In this document: positions 49,799 to 61,249 of the stretch, in pieces | Position numbering within the stretch: position 1 is the first letter of the stretch | How the letters are laid out: each line of letters opens with the position of its first letter | Assembly (NCBI RefSeq): GCF_010015445.1 | Contig: NC_053128.1 | Coordinates: 12,066,340 to 12,130,339 of the forward strand | DNA: 64,000 nt | Direction: 5' to 3' | Source: Perca fluviatilis | Taxonomy: Eukaryota; Chordata; Actinopteri; Perciformes; Percidae | The notes under the pieces: model-generated | Databases searched by the model: none | The model's input: the letters and a program-made list of their open reading frames with translations, nothing else | What the model was told of the DNA's origin: nothing | Position numbers and translations under genes: made by a program

Positions 49799-51025
49799 TA
49801 TTATATTTTTTTTTTATAATTTTTGCCATTGTTTGCACTTGGACGTGGACATAAAAGAGTCAGTTTTTAAGAGGTGAGAAAATGTGTTATAGCTCATGAT
49901 TAAAACTTTTATTTTACTTTTTTTCCACAGAAATGGGCTCTCAATGAGGACAAGTGGCGAAGGCAAAGCCAATCTTGGAATGTTTTTAAAAGAAGAATTA
50001 GGCTGGGAAAGCAAATAGCAACGGCCTCAGTTCCTCTTTCAGAGCAGTTCTAATGGTCTCAGTGGGGCTGTTTGTCACTATTAGCAGTCCATCCACAGCC
50101 TTGTTGCATTCTCACTATAACAGCATTCCCATAGATTTGGAGCTGGAATTTGGAGCACTGCAGTCACTGCCTTTTCAGCCCTGAATTACCTACCCTGTGA
50201 AGAGAGAACAAAGGGCCTGATGTGGCACCTGATTGGTCCGTTCAAGTGAGCAGTCATTTCACCTTTCTCTTGAAAGCCTATTGTGTCACTTGTTCCTGTG
50301 CTGAAGGAGTTTTACTGTAGGAGCAGCTATTAGAGAAATTACCCCTTATTCAGTACCTGTCATGTTATCGCTCTTAGTCAAATAAGGTAGCAAGCAAAGA
50401 TGAAATAGAAAATTTGGGGGGGATAAACCTGCTTGAGGTGGGGGGCGGGGGTAATAGTTTAATTATTTACACATACAGTAATGAACATCAAAATCAGTGT
50501 ATTTTAGAGTCAGTTAAGATAGATTTGAAAAGTGTTCTTAGACACAAACAGTATCTGCTGTTTAGAGAATTCAACACAACATAGTGCATACATACATTAA
50601 TCCTGAAATATTGAGGGAAGATAAATAGCTTTCATTTAGCTTTTGGTGATTCTCGGAAAGAAGCTTTGGTGCAGAATGTATTGCAAACATAGTATGTAGA
50701 CACAATACAGTAGCTTCAGTGAAGCCACCACTAGGTTAATGAAAGCAATGCTGCATGCTGCCTTGAGCTAGTCAATGATGATGAAGACATAAGAGCTTGA
50801 TACATTATCAGATCATTTATATGATAATATATCTCTGGACACTCTGAGATGCTTTGTGTATATTTAAGCATGCATGAAAAGAAAAATCTAAATCGTGATT
50901 ATCAAATCCTTAAGTAAACCAAATAATCAGTGTCACTAACAGAACCATTTGTGCATTGGAGCTCTACCCGTTGGTGACTGATAAGACTATTGTCATTTTA
51001 TACAACATATGTGTTTCTTGTTTAA

Positions 51026-52361
51026 AGCAACACTATGTAACTTTTCCCGCTTCGGGCCCCCTACAGGTTGAAAGCGGAATTATCCATCACATTACATTAT
51101 GCAAGGTTGCCAGATCGGGCAAGTGCCCCTGACTGCAGTATGCAGATCGGGGTTGGGCTAAATGTGTGGGCGGAGCTAAACGTTTGACTCCACCCATATA
51201 TATATATATATATATAACGATATTTGAATTATAAAAAAGGAAAAGAAGAACCGGTTGGGATTAGGAAAAGAAGAACGGGGTTGGGTTTAGGAAAAGAAGA
51301 ACGAGGAAAGCAAACGTGACTCGGGGGGGGTGGGAAAGAGCCCCTGTCTCTGGGAGACGCGAGACAACAACGGACAGTTGGGTTAAGGAAAACAACAACA
51401 GGGAAAGCAAATGTCACACGCGGGAAACTAGCTCCGGTCTCCGGGGGTGAAAGTCCTGTGTTTTTCCCATATATATAATGGACCAATAGACCCCGTTGCT
51501 CTGGACGGAGACCAGTGAAGGCTATTAGAAGCACTTTTCCGGTGATCTCTTGCTTTACTGCGCAGCCTCCAACTGACAGAGACAACGTACATGTGATGTG
51601 AGCAACCTGTCTGAAAGTTGGAAGTCTTCTGTTAGCTGTGCCAAGAGAAATCTCAATCATTCCCAATCTTACAGAGATGGAGAGCGTAGGTATATGTAAG
51701 GAGATAACATAAGCACAGGCTAATTATTGCTAACTAACATGCTAGTTAACATTAGTAATTAAACCTAAACAGCTAATGTAAGTCGAAACTGCCTGCGAGC
51801 TTCTCCTGTACTATACGGTAATTCCTCTACTGTGCGACAGTAAGTCACTTGGTTATGACCCAATCGTTAGCCTATTTTTATAAAAGCGTCTGCTATGGAG
51901 CCATAACGTGAGGTACAAGGTAATGGAGCCTTTTATACATTGTCGTGTTCCTTTAGAACTAAACAATGGACAAATAGAGTCTTTAAACGCTTCAGATGTA
52001 AAGTTATTCGCAGTCAAGTGACGTAAAAAAAAAATGGCGATCAGTGGAATGCTAACAGGAGGTGATACCTTTGTAGCAACAAAATGGCGCCATCGGAGGT
52101 TCGAGTTCTGAAGCGAAGCTTACCCCCTTGGTTTTTCCCTCAGGCACACATTCTTCCTCCTCCGGTTGCTATTGGGCAAGTGTGCAGAGTCAGATGTATA
52201 GCTCCACCCACGTTGAGCCACTCCTTGATCTGCGTACTGCAGTCAGGGCTTACTCAGATCGGGTAGCGGATCTGTAATTCGTATGAACTGGACAATGTAA
52301 TGGACAATTTCACTTCCAACCTGTAGGGGGACCGAAGCGGGAGAAGTTACATAGTGTTGCT
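51026..52361. mobile_element. 1.3-kb TTAA-flanked TIR transposon with nested repeat
   Basis: The left end AGCAACACTATGTAACTTTT and the reverse complement of the right end match closely for about 45 bp, including CTACAGGTTG. TTAA lies on both sides (51022-51025, 52362-52365), as in piggyBac-type insertion. The interior (about 51195-51480) holds (TA)n and a repeat with GGTTTAGGAAAAGAAGAAC and GTGAAAGTCCTGTGT, related to the 6.2 and 16.4 kb elements. No transposase frame was seen. Confidence 0.8.
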
Positions 52362-52570
52362 TTAAAGCTTACAACACCTCTAAAGCTCACTAATTACAAC
52401 CTTGTATCTCTTCCGGCAGGCATTCCAGGAAGTCACTGCAACCGCTCAAGAGTTAGGTCGCCACATAACCTATATAACCACAACATGTTGTTTTCATACT
52501 TTAGTTTTTGTACGGAATAAACAAACAAGATTTAATATGTTAATTAGTGAGCTATACCCCTATTTTCCGT

Positions 52571-53109
52571 TGGGCACGTCTGCACTGCGTTCCAGATGCG
52601 CTGCGGCCCCCGCGAGCAATCACAGCCATTCAAATCAATGCTTGATATTCCACCAGCTACGCCACGGTGCGTCCTAGAAGTGTGCGTGAAGTGACTCTCC
52701 ACTCCGCTAAAGATACGCGCCAGGTCTGTTATCACGTGAACCGCGGGTCGTTCGAACAGCCGGACAGACCAAAAGACCACCCCCCCCAATATCCTCTACA
52801 GTCTCCTCTACAACACCGTGGACGACGAGAGATTCATCTTGGAGGTGGAAAAACATAATAGACATCACTGATCTTTTTATATGAAGACAACGCCAGAAAA
52901 GAGAAGACATGGAGTTTAACTGCAGGAGTGCCTGGAGTGAAAGGTAGATACTATCTTAATAAACACTTGGTTGTTCTGTAAATTACAAAGTAGAGACAAT
53001 ATAATCTGCAAGTCGGGCAGCAAGACGCTCCGCTTCTGAGGCGCTCTCGATGTGGTATGGCGCGCGGCGGAGGACGGAACAAAACCGGAACGCAGCACAG
53101 ACATGCCCA
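52571..53109. mobile_element. GC-rich TIR element
   Basis: Left TGGGCACGTCTGCACTGCG and right end reverse-complemented TGGGCATGTCTGTGCTGCG form a 23-bp inverted repeat (to CGTTCC) with three mismatches. The target duplication is unclear. Open frames inside are unsupported. Confidence 0.6.
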
Positions 53110-53161
53110 GTAGAGAATGTGGGTTAGAGGTGATGGTAGGTTGATTGTTGCTATCTTTGGA

Positions 53162-53485
53162 TAGGCTACTGTGTCCCCCCCCCCATTTCCAGTCTTTATG
53201 CTAAGCTAAGCTAAGTGTCTCCTGGCTCCAGCTACATATTTAATGGACAAATATGAGAGTGGTATTAAGCTTCTCCTCTAACTCTTGGGAAGAAAGTGAC
53301 TCATTTCTAAAAAGGCCAAACTATTCCTTTAATGGCTCAACATTCTCACATTCTGATAGTTCCTGTACAACCAACAGCTTGAATATGTATCGGCCAGATA
53401 TAGAGTAGTATCAATCTTCTTATCTAAATCTCTGCAAGAAAGCAAATGAGTTTATTTCCTAAAATGTCAAACTATTAGTTTAACT
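53162..53485. mobile_element. Two adjacent copies of a short dispersed repeat
   Basis: The first copy has CAGTCTTTATGCTAAGCTAA and ends AAACTATTCCTTTAA at about 53332. The second repeats GATATAGAGTAGTATCAATCT, CTGCAAGAAAGCAAATGAG and TCAAACTATTAGTTTAA. They share ATATGAGAGTGGTAT-like and CAAGAAAGC.A words in the same order. Confidence 0.5.
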
Positions 53486-54496
53486 TCATCAACAGTAATC
53501 ATGTAGGCCTAGTTTTTTACTCAATAAAGTGAAACTATGAACCAGCAACCTACTCACTACTACTCATTACGGAGCAAACAAGGTGAGGATGAAATGTTCT
53601 TCTCTTCAGAAACAATTGTCTGAGTGCACAGGATTTATTAATTAATTTAAAATCCTAAATGCTGCTGCAAAGTAAGCAGAGGAGGGGACAAGCCCCCAAG
53701 GACAGAGCTGCGCCTGTCCAATTTGGCTTATTTCAGGATTAAATAATCTTATCATTGGATATATGAGCACTGACTTGCAAATCTTAATGAGTACATGAAT
53801 ATTAAGATATTTCAACCACAGGTGATGCTTTTGTAAAGTCAGAAAACATTTCATTCAACATGGGTCATGTTTCGCTCACTATCCCCAGTTTTCATCCAAT
53901 ATACGTCTGTATGCAATATTTTATTTCATTCCATACACTTTCATTTTGTTTCCTCAGGAATAACTATGGGTGTCCAGTTTTAACTAAGCTACCTGCTATA
54001 GCTCAATAAACTCCCCACTGGAAGGGTTTCAGGACAAGTACAGCGGATACAACTCGAGCCACTGATGAACTTTTATTGCGCACACATACACAGTAAGCAT
54101 CCACACACTAGGTAGCCTGACTGCTAGGTTGTAAACCTGCAATGAAAACACAAACACAAAACCCAGAAATAACCAATGAAATTAAACAATCAGGTGATAT
54201 TAATTCTTGATTTGAATTACTAGCAAACTGCTAGTTTACAGTCACTCAACGGCAAGGCGTACCAGTCCTGACCATCAATTGAATGAAAAAAACCTAAAGG
54301 CGAACCGCCTGCGTACTGTGGCTAATTGAGCAGACACATAAATAGGAATGATAATAAAACAAACCTGTAACCTGGTATGATTATAACATATATGAAATAT
54401 AACATAAAACATGCCTGCATTTGGAACAAGATAGTAAATGTATACACTTGTTTTCTCAAATACTCCAGAACATAATCATAACATCCATCACTTTTA

Positions 54497-54498
<2 letters not shown>

Positions 54499-54534
<36 letters not shown>
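54499..54534. repeat. (TA)n(CA)n microsatellite
   Basis: About 14 TA units followed by CACACACA. Confidence 0.9.
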
Positions 54535-54535
<1 letters not shown>

Positions 54536-54869
54536 ATAGTAACAACTGCTGGAAAGTTCTACAATGGGTCTTTTAGCATTGTTATTACTTGTGGTATTAC
54601 TGATTTTGTTCGTTTGTTAGTTAGTCTGTTATTAAAAAAAATAAAACTCTCGAGGACAGGTGTTGAAAAATTTGCAAATGTGCTAAAATACATAAGCTAT
54701 AGCAACTGGTTCGTCCAATGTAACTGTGATGTCCATGTCAAACACAATCTTAACTACATACAGTATAGTTCCTGTATGTGGTTGTACCTCTTGACACCAC
54801 TGTCGGTCTCTTGCTACATACAGCCTACAACTACCTTTGTGCTTCCCAACCTTTTTGGTCTAATGTACC

Positions 54870-55605
54870 TTAGTCTCGCTTTGCCAGACCTTCCTCCGCA
54901 GGCGGCAAGCGCCAGACGGAGCCAGGGTGCCGCTGCAAAATAGCCGGGAAGGAACTTGTTTTGGTGGAACATGTGCTCGTCCAAAAGTTGTTTTATTCGT
55001 GTAACAGAAAACTCAGATTGGACAGATAGTCTAGCTAGCTTTCTGGATTTACCCTGCAGAGATCTGAGAAGCAGTTAACCATAGTTTACCGGAGTTTAAA
55101 ATTCCAAAGAAATTACACAAAGAAAGCGGAAGGTAACAGATATCCGGCCAAAAAGAGGGACTCCAGCGGCACTGGAGCAATCCCAGAAGTGGAACGTCGT
55201 GGATATACTGTACGTAGACTACATGTACCCCCACAGCCCTGTCAGATGAACTCACGTACCCATTCATCTATGGAAGGTCTGGCTACTGCACATAGCATTC
55301 CAGAATGGGAGAAAAACATGCTCTGGTTTATTGGCATTTCTTTATACCAATCACAATCATCATGGGCGGTGCTAAACTCCGCACAGAACCGCTGTAAAAT
55401 TGTCGTGTGAGAGAAAACAGAGATTGGACAGATAGTCTAACTAGCAGTTAACCATAGTCCTCATTAATCAACCGGAGTTTAAAATTCCAACACAAAGAAC
55501 GCGGAAGGAAAGGGAAATGGGCGAAAATACATGCATCCGGCAGAATTTCCTGCGGCACCGGAGCAATCCCGGAAGTGGAACGTCACGGATATAGACTAAA
55601 GTAAC
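54870..55605. mobile_element. Compound element with two direct copies of a ~200-bp module
   Basis: CAGATTGGACAGATAGTCTA...CAGTTAACCATAGT...CCGGAGTTTAAAATTCCAA...GCGGAAGG...GGAGCAATCCC.GAAGTGGAACG appears at about 55010-55200 and again at 55425-55595. CGCTTTGCCAGACCTTCCTC (54877-54896) is partly inverted at GAAGGTCTGGCTACTG (55275). It is a fish DNA-transposon family, tandemly rearranged. Confidence 0.6.
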
Positions 55606-56113
55606 AGTAACAATGTAACCCACTTGAGGTCAAGGCATATTTATTTACTAAGCACATTTTATCAACAAGGCAATTCAAAGTGCTTTACATAAAACACTAA
55701 GAGCATCGAGACAAAGTGCAAAAGAAACACTAGAACAAAGGATATTTTAATAAAATTAATTTCAAGAACATAGAGAATAAAAACAAGCTAAATAGAGTAA
55801 GACAAGTGCATTGTGAGAAATGAATAGTCTTTTCATCTAATCAAAGGCAAACAGAAAAGTCTTCAGACTCTGTAGACAGAAAGCAGACCTGTCCCAGACA
55901 TCTTGAGTGCTCTGTATGTATCCTAGCAGGAGATCAGAAATGTATTTTGGCCCTTAACCATTCAGTGCTCTATAAACCAACATGAGTATTCTGAAATCAA
56001 TTATTTGTCAGGAAGCCAGTGTAAAGACCTCAGAACTGGAGTGATGTGATCCACTTCTGTTGTCTTAGTGTGGACTCGAGCAGCAGTGTTCTGAATCAGC
56101 TGTAGCTGTCTAA

Positions 56114-56819
56114 GGCCGGCCACACACTGGATGTGTGGCGTGAGCGTGGCGTGAGCCGCGTGGCGTGAGCGTGGCGTGAGCGTGGCGTGAGCGTGGCGTG
56201 AGCGTGGCGTGAGCGTGGCGTGGCGTTTCTGTTGTGTGTCAGTTGCGTGGCGGCTGCGTGGCGTTTTCTATGTCTTTGCACACCAGAAACGTGTCTGACG
56301 CGGCGCTGCTGCTGCTGCTAGCCTTGTCTGTACACATGTATGTTTCCCATTGATAAAATGAAATACCATGTTAAACATAAATATATAATGATTTGATTAC
56401 ACCAAAGACGGCAACGTCGGCAGTATTGATGGCAAAATAGGCTACAGAATATGTTGTTCTGTATTGACAGGTGCAATATTTGAAAATCGATAATTATTAA
56501 TTTTTTTCAATTACATTTATATCTGCATTTATGTCAAAACCTAGAGACTTTCAAACATCAAAAAGTCATTTATTAAATGTACTCGTGTCTAAATGACGTA
56601 TAAACATCTTTTCCTATTCTATTTTGCCTGGAAACACTTCCAACACGCTTGCGTGTCACGTGAAAAATAGGCGTCGGTTCTATTTCTAGCATGCACGCCT
56701 TTTCGTGAGACATGCGTGTCACGCAGGTAGTGTTTTAGCTCTATCATGGGAGCCAAAATAAAAACGCACACGCCACGCAGCTGACACGCTCACACCACGC
56801 AGGCAGTGTGTGGCTGGCC
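56114..56819. mobile_element. 706-bp Harbinger-like MITE with TAA target duplication
   Basis: Left GGCCGGCCACACACTGGATG and right end reverse-complemented GGCCAGCCACACACTGCCTG continue as a 40-bp imperfect inverted repeat. TAA flanks both ends (56111-56113, 56820-56822). A GTGGCGTGAGC tandem array fills the left subterminal part. It has no transposase frame. Confidence 0.85.
56135..56225. repeat. 11-bp tandem array GTGGCGTGAGC
   Basis: About eight near-perfect copies with one CGC interruption, inside the MITE. Confidence 0.95.
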
Positions 56820-57980
56820 TAATTTTTTAGGGAGACCTGTAAAGACACTGTAACAGTAGTCAAATCTACTGAAAATAAGTTTTCATCCAAATCCTGCTGA
56901 GACACAAGTCCTTTACAATTACAACTTTGTAATTGTGGCTTGTGAAATTCAGGTCTAAGTCCATATATGACTACACCAAGATTTAACCCCCTAACCGTAA
57001 CCCCAAACCAAACACTGTTCTAAACCAAATTAAGTAGTTTTGGCGCTTAAACGTAACTAAACTGCGACCGTTTAACAGCATTAACAACGTGTTTAAAACT
57101 GTGACCGATACGTTCTCTGTGGGTTGTATTTACTGCCACTGCTAGGGGGGGCTAATTTATGAAATGATCGTATGGTAGAAATAAAAGACTTATAAGCTTG
57201 TATGGTTTGGAGGACATGTTGGAATCTGCCATTGGTCCATACGAGAATGGATGACGCTTGACAAGCACAGCAATAAATAAGGGGGCTTTTTCTCCTCTCC
57301 TCTTTGCTTTAATCATCATTCATTGCCAGACCGTGATGTATATTCATTTCAAGAAGTCCTTATCTCTTTTGTTCATGCATCTTTAAATTGGTGAATACGA
57401 CCTTTTTTTATTCAGCCAACGTAACTAAACAAATAGCAACAAACACAGAAAGTCAAAGATACACACTCATTGGCCAAAGGCAGAAACAGCTGTGAATGCA
57501 AAATAATTAAGGAGATTGCTATTCTTTGGAGAATGGCAATGAATCTTTAATGTCACGTTATCTAAACATTTATTTAGCATTTTAAAGAACGATCTTGACT
57601 GGAGGGGTTCAGCCTGAGTGAAGGCTGCGGTTGTAGCTGTTTGATGTTCCAGCATGATCAGATTAACTGGAAGATGACTCAGCCTTGCATCTCGCAATGT
57701 GGATTAGGAAAGAAAGATTGACAAATGTTTCACAATTTAAAAACATGAAACTAAAAAAAATGTATGTTGTCCTGTGTTTGTAGAATGTGTTTTTCATGTA
57801 TCTTAACTTGTGGCCTACATTCTTACTTATAAAGTGTGTAATAACTTCATGATACTAAGGTATATTTATTTTCCATTCAGAAATCTCTGCTGTATACATA
57901 GTGTGGTCTCGTGTAGCCTCCCTAATCATGTCTTTAACCAGTGTAGGCTGGAAAGACCTGTTGATGCCAATACCAACACT

Positions 57981-57993
57981 GTTGCCAGGCAAC
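57981..57993. promoter_or_regulatory. Perfect X-box (RFX-type) palindrome
   Basis: GTTGCCAGGCAAC is a perfect inverted repeat around one base and fits the RFX X-box consensus. It lies in non-repetitive-looking sequence about 10 kb upstream of the PHF24 promoter. Confidence 0.5.
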
Positions 57994-58905
57994 TGATCAG
58001 CCTCGTTACTGATTTAGATTCACTCCGATTCAGCCAACGTTCTCTTTTCTGTTTCTAAAGTTTATAGTATGAGTTCAGTCCCTCAGACACCAAAATATTC
58101 TTATACACCTTAACAATACAGGTTATTATGCTATCACAGAAAGCAGGGTTAGTTTTAGTTACTTGCTTAGTTGTTTTATTATGCTGCATAGACGATATAA
58201 TGCCTTATAGATATCTCTGAAAGCTGGAAATTGAATGACATATATAATGAGTTGTTTGTGATTTCTGCTAACCAGCTAGAGAGCATTACCATAAATTGGT
58301 GACATTAATATTATCTGTGGCAAGAAGGAGGGTGACAGCTGCACAAATATCCATTTCTTTGGGGCATTCATGTTTTTCCAGAATGTTATCCAAACCTTCC
58401 AGCTGGGACTTTCTGAGTCATGCCAGGTCTGGTCAAGACACCACATAATGTACTATGTATGGCATCTAACTGTAAATCTGAACTACCTGTATTTATTGTG
58501 GTAACAGATCGGTTGAAGAACATAGCAAAGCCAGAAAGTTTGTAATAAATAGAAGCAATAATGATGTTGAACTAGATTTAGCAAATGGGCTTTGACCCAT
58601 TTGTTTTGTTCTTTCTTTTATTGCAGTTTTCTGTCAATTCAAAAGTTACTGTATCCCTGCACTGTAGTCTTTAGCCTTAAAGAGGGAGTTATCAATATTT
58701 CATATAAACAATGCAATGGCTCATCATTACTTGTATGTACTTGATAGGGGGCAATGTTCGTGATGAACCCATTAGCCCTACAGAGTACGTTATCATCTTC
58801 CAGCTAATTAATTTGGTTTTACAGCCAGCAACTTTACTGTTTAAATGCTTGCACTCTTAAAAAAAACAAAAAAGCGCTGATGAACCAATTGTATTGTACA
58901 CTACC

Positions 58906-59742
58906 CAGTCCTTCCAGAAAAACGCGTTTTTTTGTGATTGTTGCAGGCAAAAATCCTTGATTATGCGGCACGTTTTCTTAAAAAATGCGATGGAATATGC
59001 AGGATATTTATGCAATTTTATGCGATGAAATTGCGTGAACTTGCAAAAAATGCGTGAACTTGCAAAAATTGCAGGAACTTGCAAAAACTGCGGTTTGATG
59101 AAAAAGAGAAGAAAAAGTGATTCCCCCAACACCCTGCTTTTTTTTAAACTTAATTTCCAAAAATAGTTTACAGATATTCAGTCATTGCAATAAGTAAACA
59201 AATAAGATACAAAAATATATACAAATAATATAATACTAAAGTAAAAATAAAAGTAATCGTCTAAACAGAGGGAAATAAGATACAAAAGAGACAGACTTTC
59301 AAAAATCGTTAATAATATAGACAGCATGAGCAATTAAACTAAGAAATTTGAGTAGACCTCAGATATTAAGATAGCTTTCTTATTGGATACCAACTTAAGA
59401 GACTCAAAGTATCAACCTCCAACACCTGCTTTTCGATGATGTTCACGTCGCATAATTACGTCACTTTGTTACGTTCCCATGGTAACAGGAAAATGGCTGC
59501 TCTTGTGTGAAGTAAACGCAACATTTTTTCAACTTTCTGCTAAGATATGTGACTTTTTTGCAACGAAAATGCAGGGATTATGAAATCATGCAAGCACCGC
59601 ATATTTTGCGCGGAAATCGTCAATTTATGCGGCGAAAGTGCGGCATATTTGAAAAAATGCAGCCCCCGCATGAATATGCGGACTTTGGCTGATTATGCAT
59701 TGAATTATGCGATCGCATAATTGCGTTTTTCTGGAGGGACTG
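58906..59742. mobile_element. 837-bp hAT-like MITE
   Basis: Left CAGTCCTTCCAGAAAAACGC and right end reverse-complemented CAGTCCCTCCAGAAAAACGC differ at one of 20 bases. ACTACC directly flanks both ends (58900-58905, 59743-59748). The subterminal regions carry repeated TGCG/TTGCAAAAA words, including a three-copy tandem (59032-59092). Confidence 0.8.
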
Positions 59743-60412
59743 ACTACCTGTCCAACACCACACAGATTACAGACAAAGTTAGCAACTAGCTGGCAAACAT
59801 AGTAGAGCATTTAGCTGCTAAAGAGTCAGGCATTTCCCTCAGGAGTTGGAGGAGAACAAAACAGAGCTAAAAGGCGAGTGAATATTGGACTTACATTTTT
59901 CAAGTGACCAGAAACACAGCTCCAAATGCATGATAATGTTGATCTGCTGGACTCGTAAATAGTAGACAGTGTACTAACAAGTTTGGCCTATCAGTTAATG
60001 TAAGACATAATGAAATAAAAACAAGTTTGTATCCTGTGTCTCCATGTTACTTGTTTCGCTATTCTTTCTATTTTTTTATATGTAAATTATGTATGAGGGG
60101 AAAAGTAAGTACTTGTTATAAATATTTATCTCTCTTTTATTTAGATTTTTTATTTTGTAAAATATTTCCGATTAGTCATGCTGCAGTCATGTAGACAAAC
60201 AACATATTCAATCATATGTGATTCTTTGGAGTGACAATCCTAAGCATTACCCCCAAAACACAGCAGAGCTTGAACAACTTCATTCCACTAAGGTTTTATG
60301 GTTGGTCTAGTCTATATCAACAAAGTTTAATTTCTGGGATTGCTCAGGTGCTGCCGGATGTCCCTCTTTTCATCCAGCTCTTTATCGATGTGGTTGCCCA
60401 GAGGCTACATTT

Positions 60413-61010
60413 GATTAAAGCGTAACTTTCGCCAAAATGCAAACTAGGGTCTCTTTTTGTGAATGTACCTGAGTCAAACTTTAGTTTAAAAGCATAATTA
60501 GGACGGAAACACCAGTTTTAAGATTTACGGTATTCTCGTTTTTCAGTCAAATGGCCTTTTGATGTGGGAGAGTTAGGGGCACTACTATGATAGCATCAAA
60601 ATCACTATTTTTAAAACACTAAGAAAGCTCGACACAACATGAAACTTTGCTCAAAGTATCACCAGGGGCTCTACACATGAACTCCAGCATTGAGAACATT
60701 GTTTGTGTACACAGAGTTTACTAAAAAGAAAGGTCAACTCACTTTAGCAGTTGTTGTTTACGCTATCCGCCATCTTGTCAGTCAAGTGTCGATCTCCGAA
60801 TGCGAATGAATGGACTCCATAGGAGGAAATGTCGTTCTTTATATGAGGCTCCTTTTTCAACTACAAAGTCAATATTGTTTTTCACTAACGACAAAACAAC
60901 AAATGATCCGTGCATTTATATGGAACTAAGGTTTAGGAGCTTTCCATCTTTACTCTCCTCCCTTTTACGTTGCATTTCGAGATCGACTATTTTTGACTGA
61001 CTAGATGGAC
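60413..61010. mobile_element. Probable dispersed fish repeat
   Basis: TTAAAGCGTAACTTTCGCCA, AGTTTAAAAGCATAATTAGG and CCGCCATCTTGTCAGTCAAG are recalled from a high-copy percomorph family. The right boundary is uncertain. Confidence 0.45.
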
Positions 61011-61249
61011 GGCAGTCACTATACTATAGCTTGGAATTGAGTGCTTGTCCCCTTTAAGACAACTCCTAATGTCTCTCCTGTGGAGTAGTGTATTCCCACA
61101 CTCACACACCCTTGCATGATATGATAGAATGAAGTGGTCATTGGATTTCCATCTTTTCACTGAAATCCGATAGACTGCTGCCAAATACTAATCTCTTATC
61201 TACCTGTCAATCACTGCGGAACAGTATGACAAAGCAGAGATGAAGGACA

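Larger units (their letters stand above)
47760..51020. other. PHF24 upstream flank, no gene seen
   Basis: Holds one dispersed repeat (48560-48772) and a (TA)n tract (49755-49789). The stretch 50020-50360 is less repetitive and balanced in composition and could be a conserved non-coding element. No exon is supported. Confidence 0.5.
55620..56940 (-). mobile_element. LINE-2-like retrotransposon fragment, interrupted
   Basis: The minus-strand translation before the interruption reads DYCNSVFTGLPKK. After it come LRQLQLIQNTAARV, then DHITPVLRSLHWLP, the RT thumb region of fish L2-clade LINEs, followed by stops and frame loss. It is 5'-truncated, and the Harbinger-like MITE at 56114-56819 splits it. 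Confidence 0.8.

Noticed and set aside
51229..51666. 145-codon minus-strand ORF
   Set aside because: Lies in repetitive DNA of a transposon; internally repeated FPRVTFAFP-like strings come from a tandem GGTTTAGGAAAAG motif.
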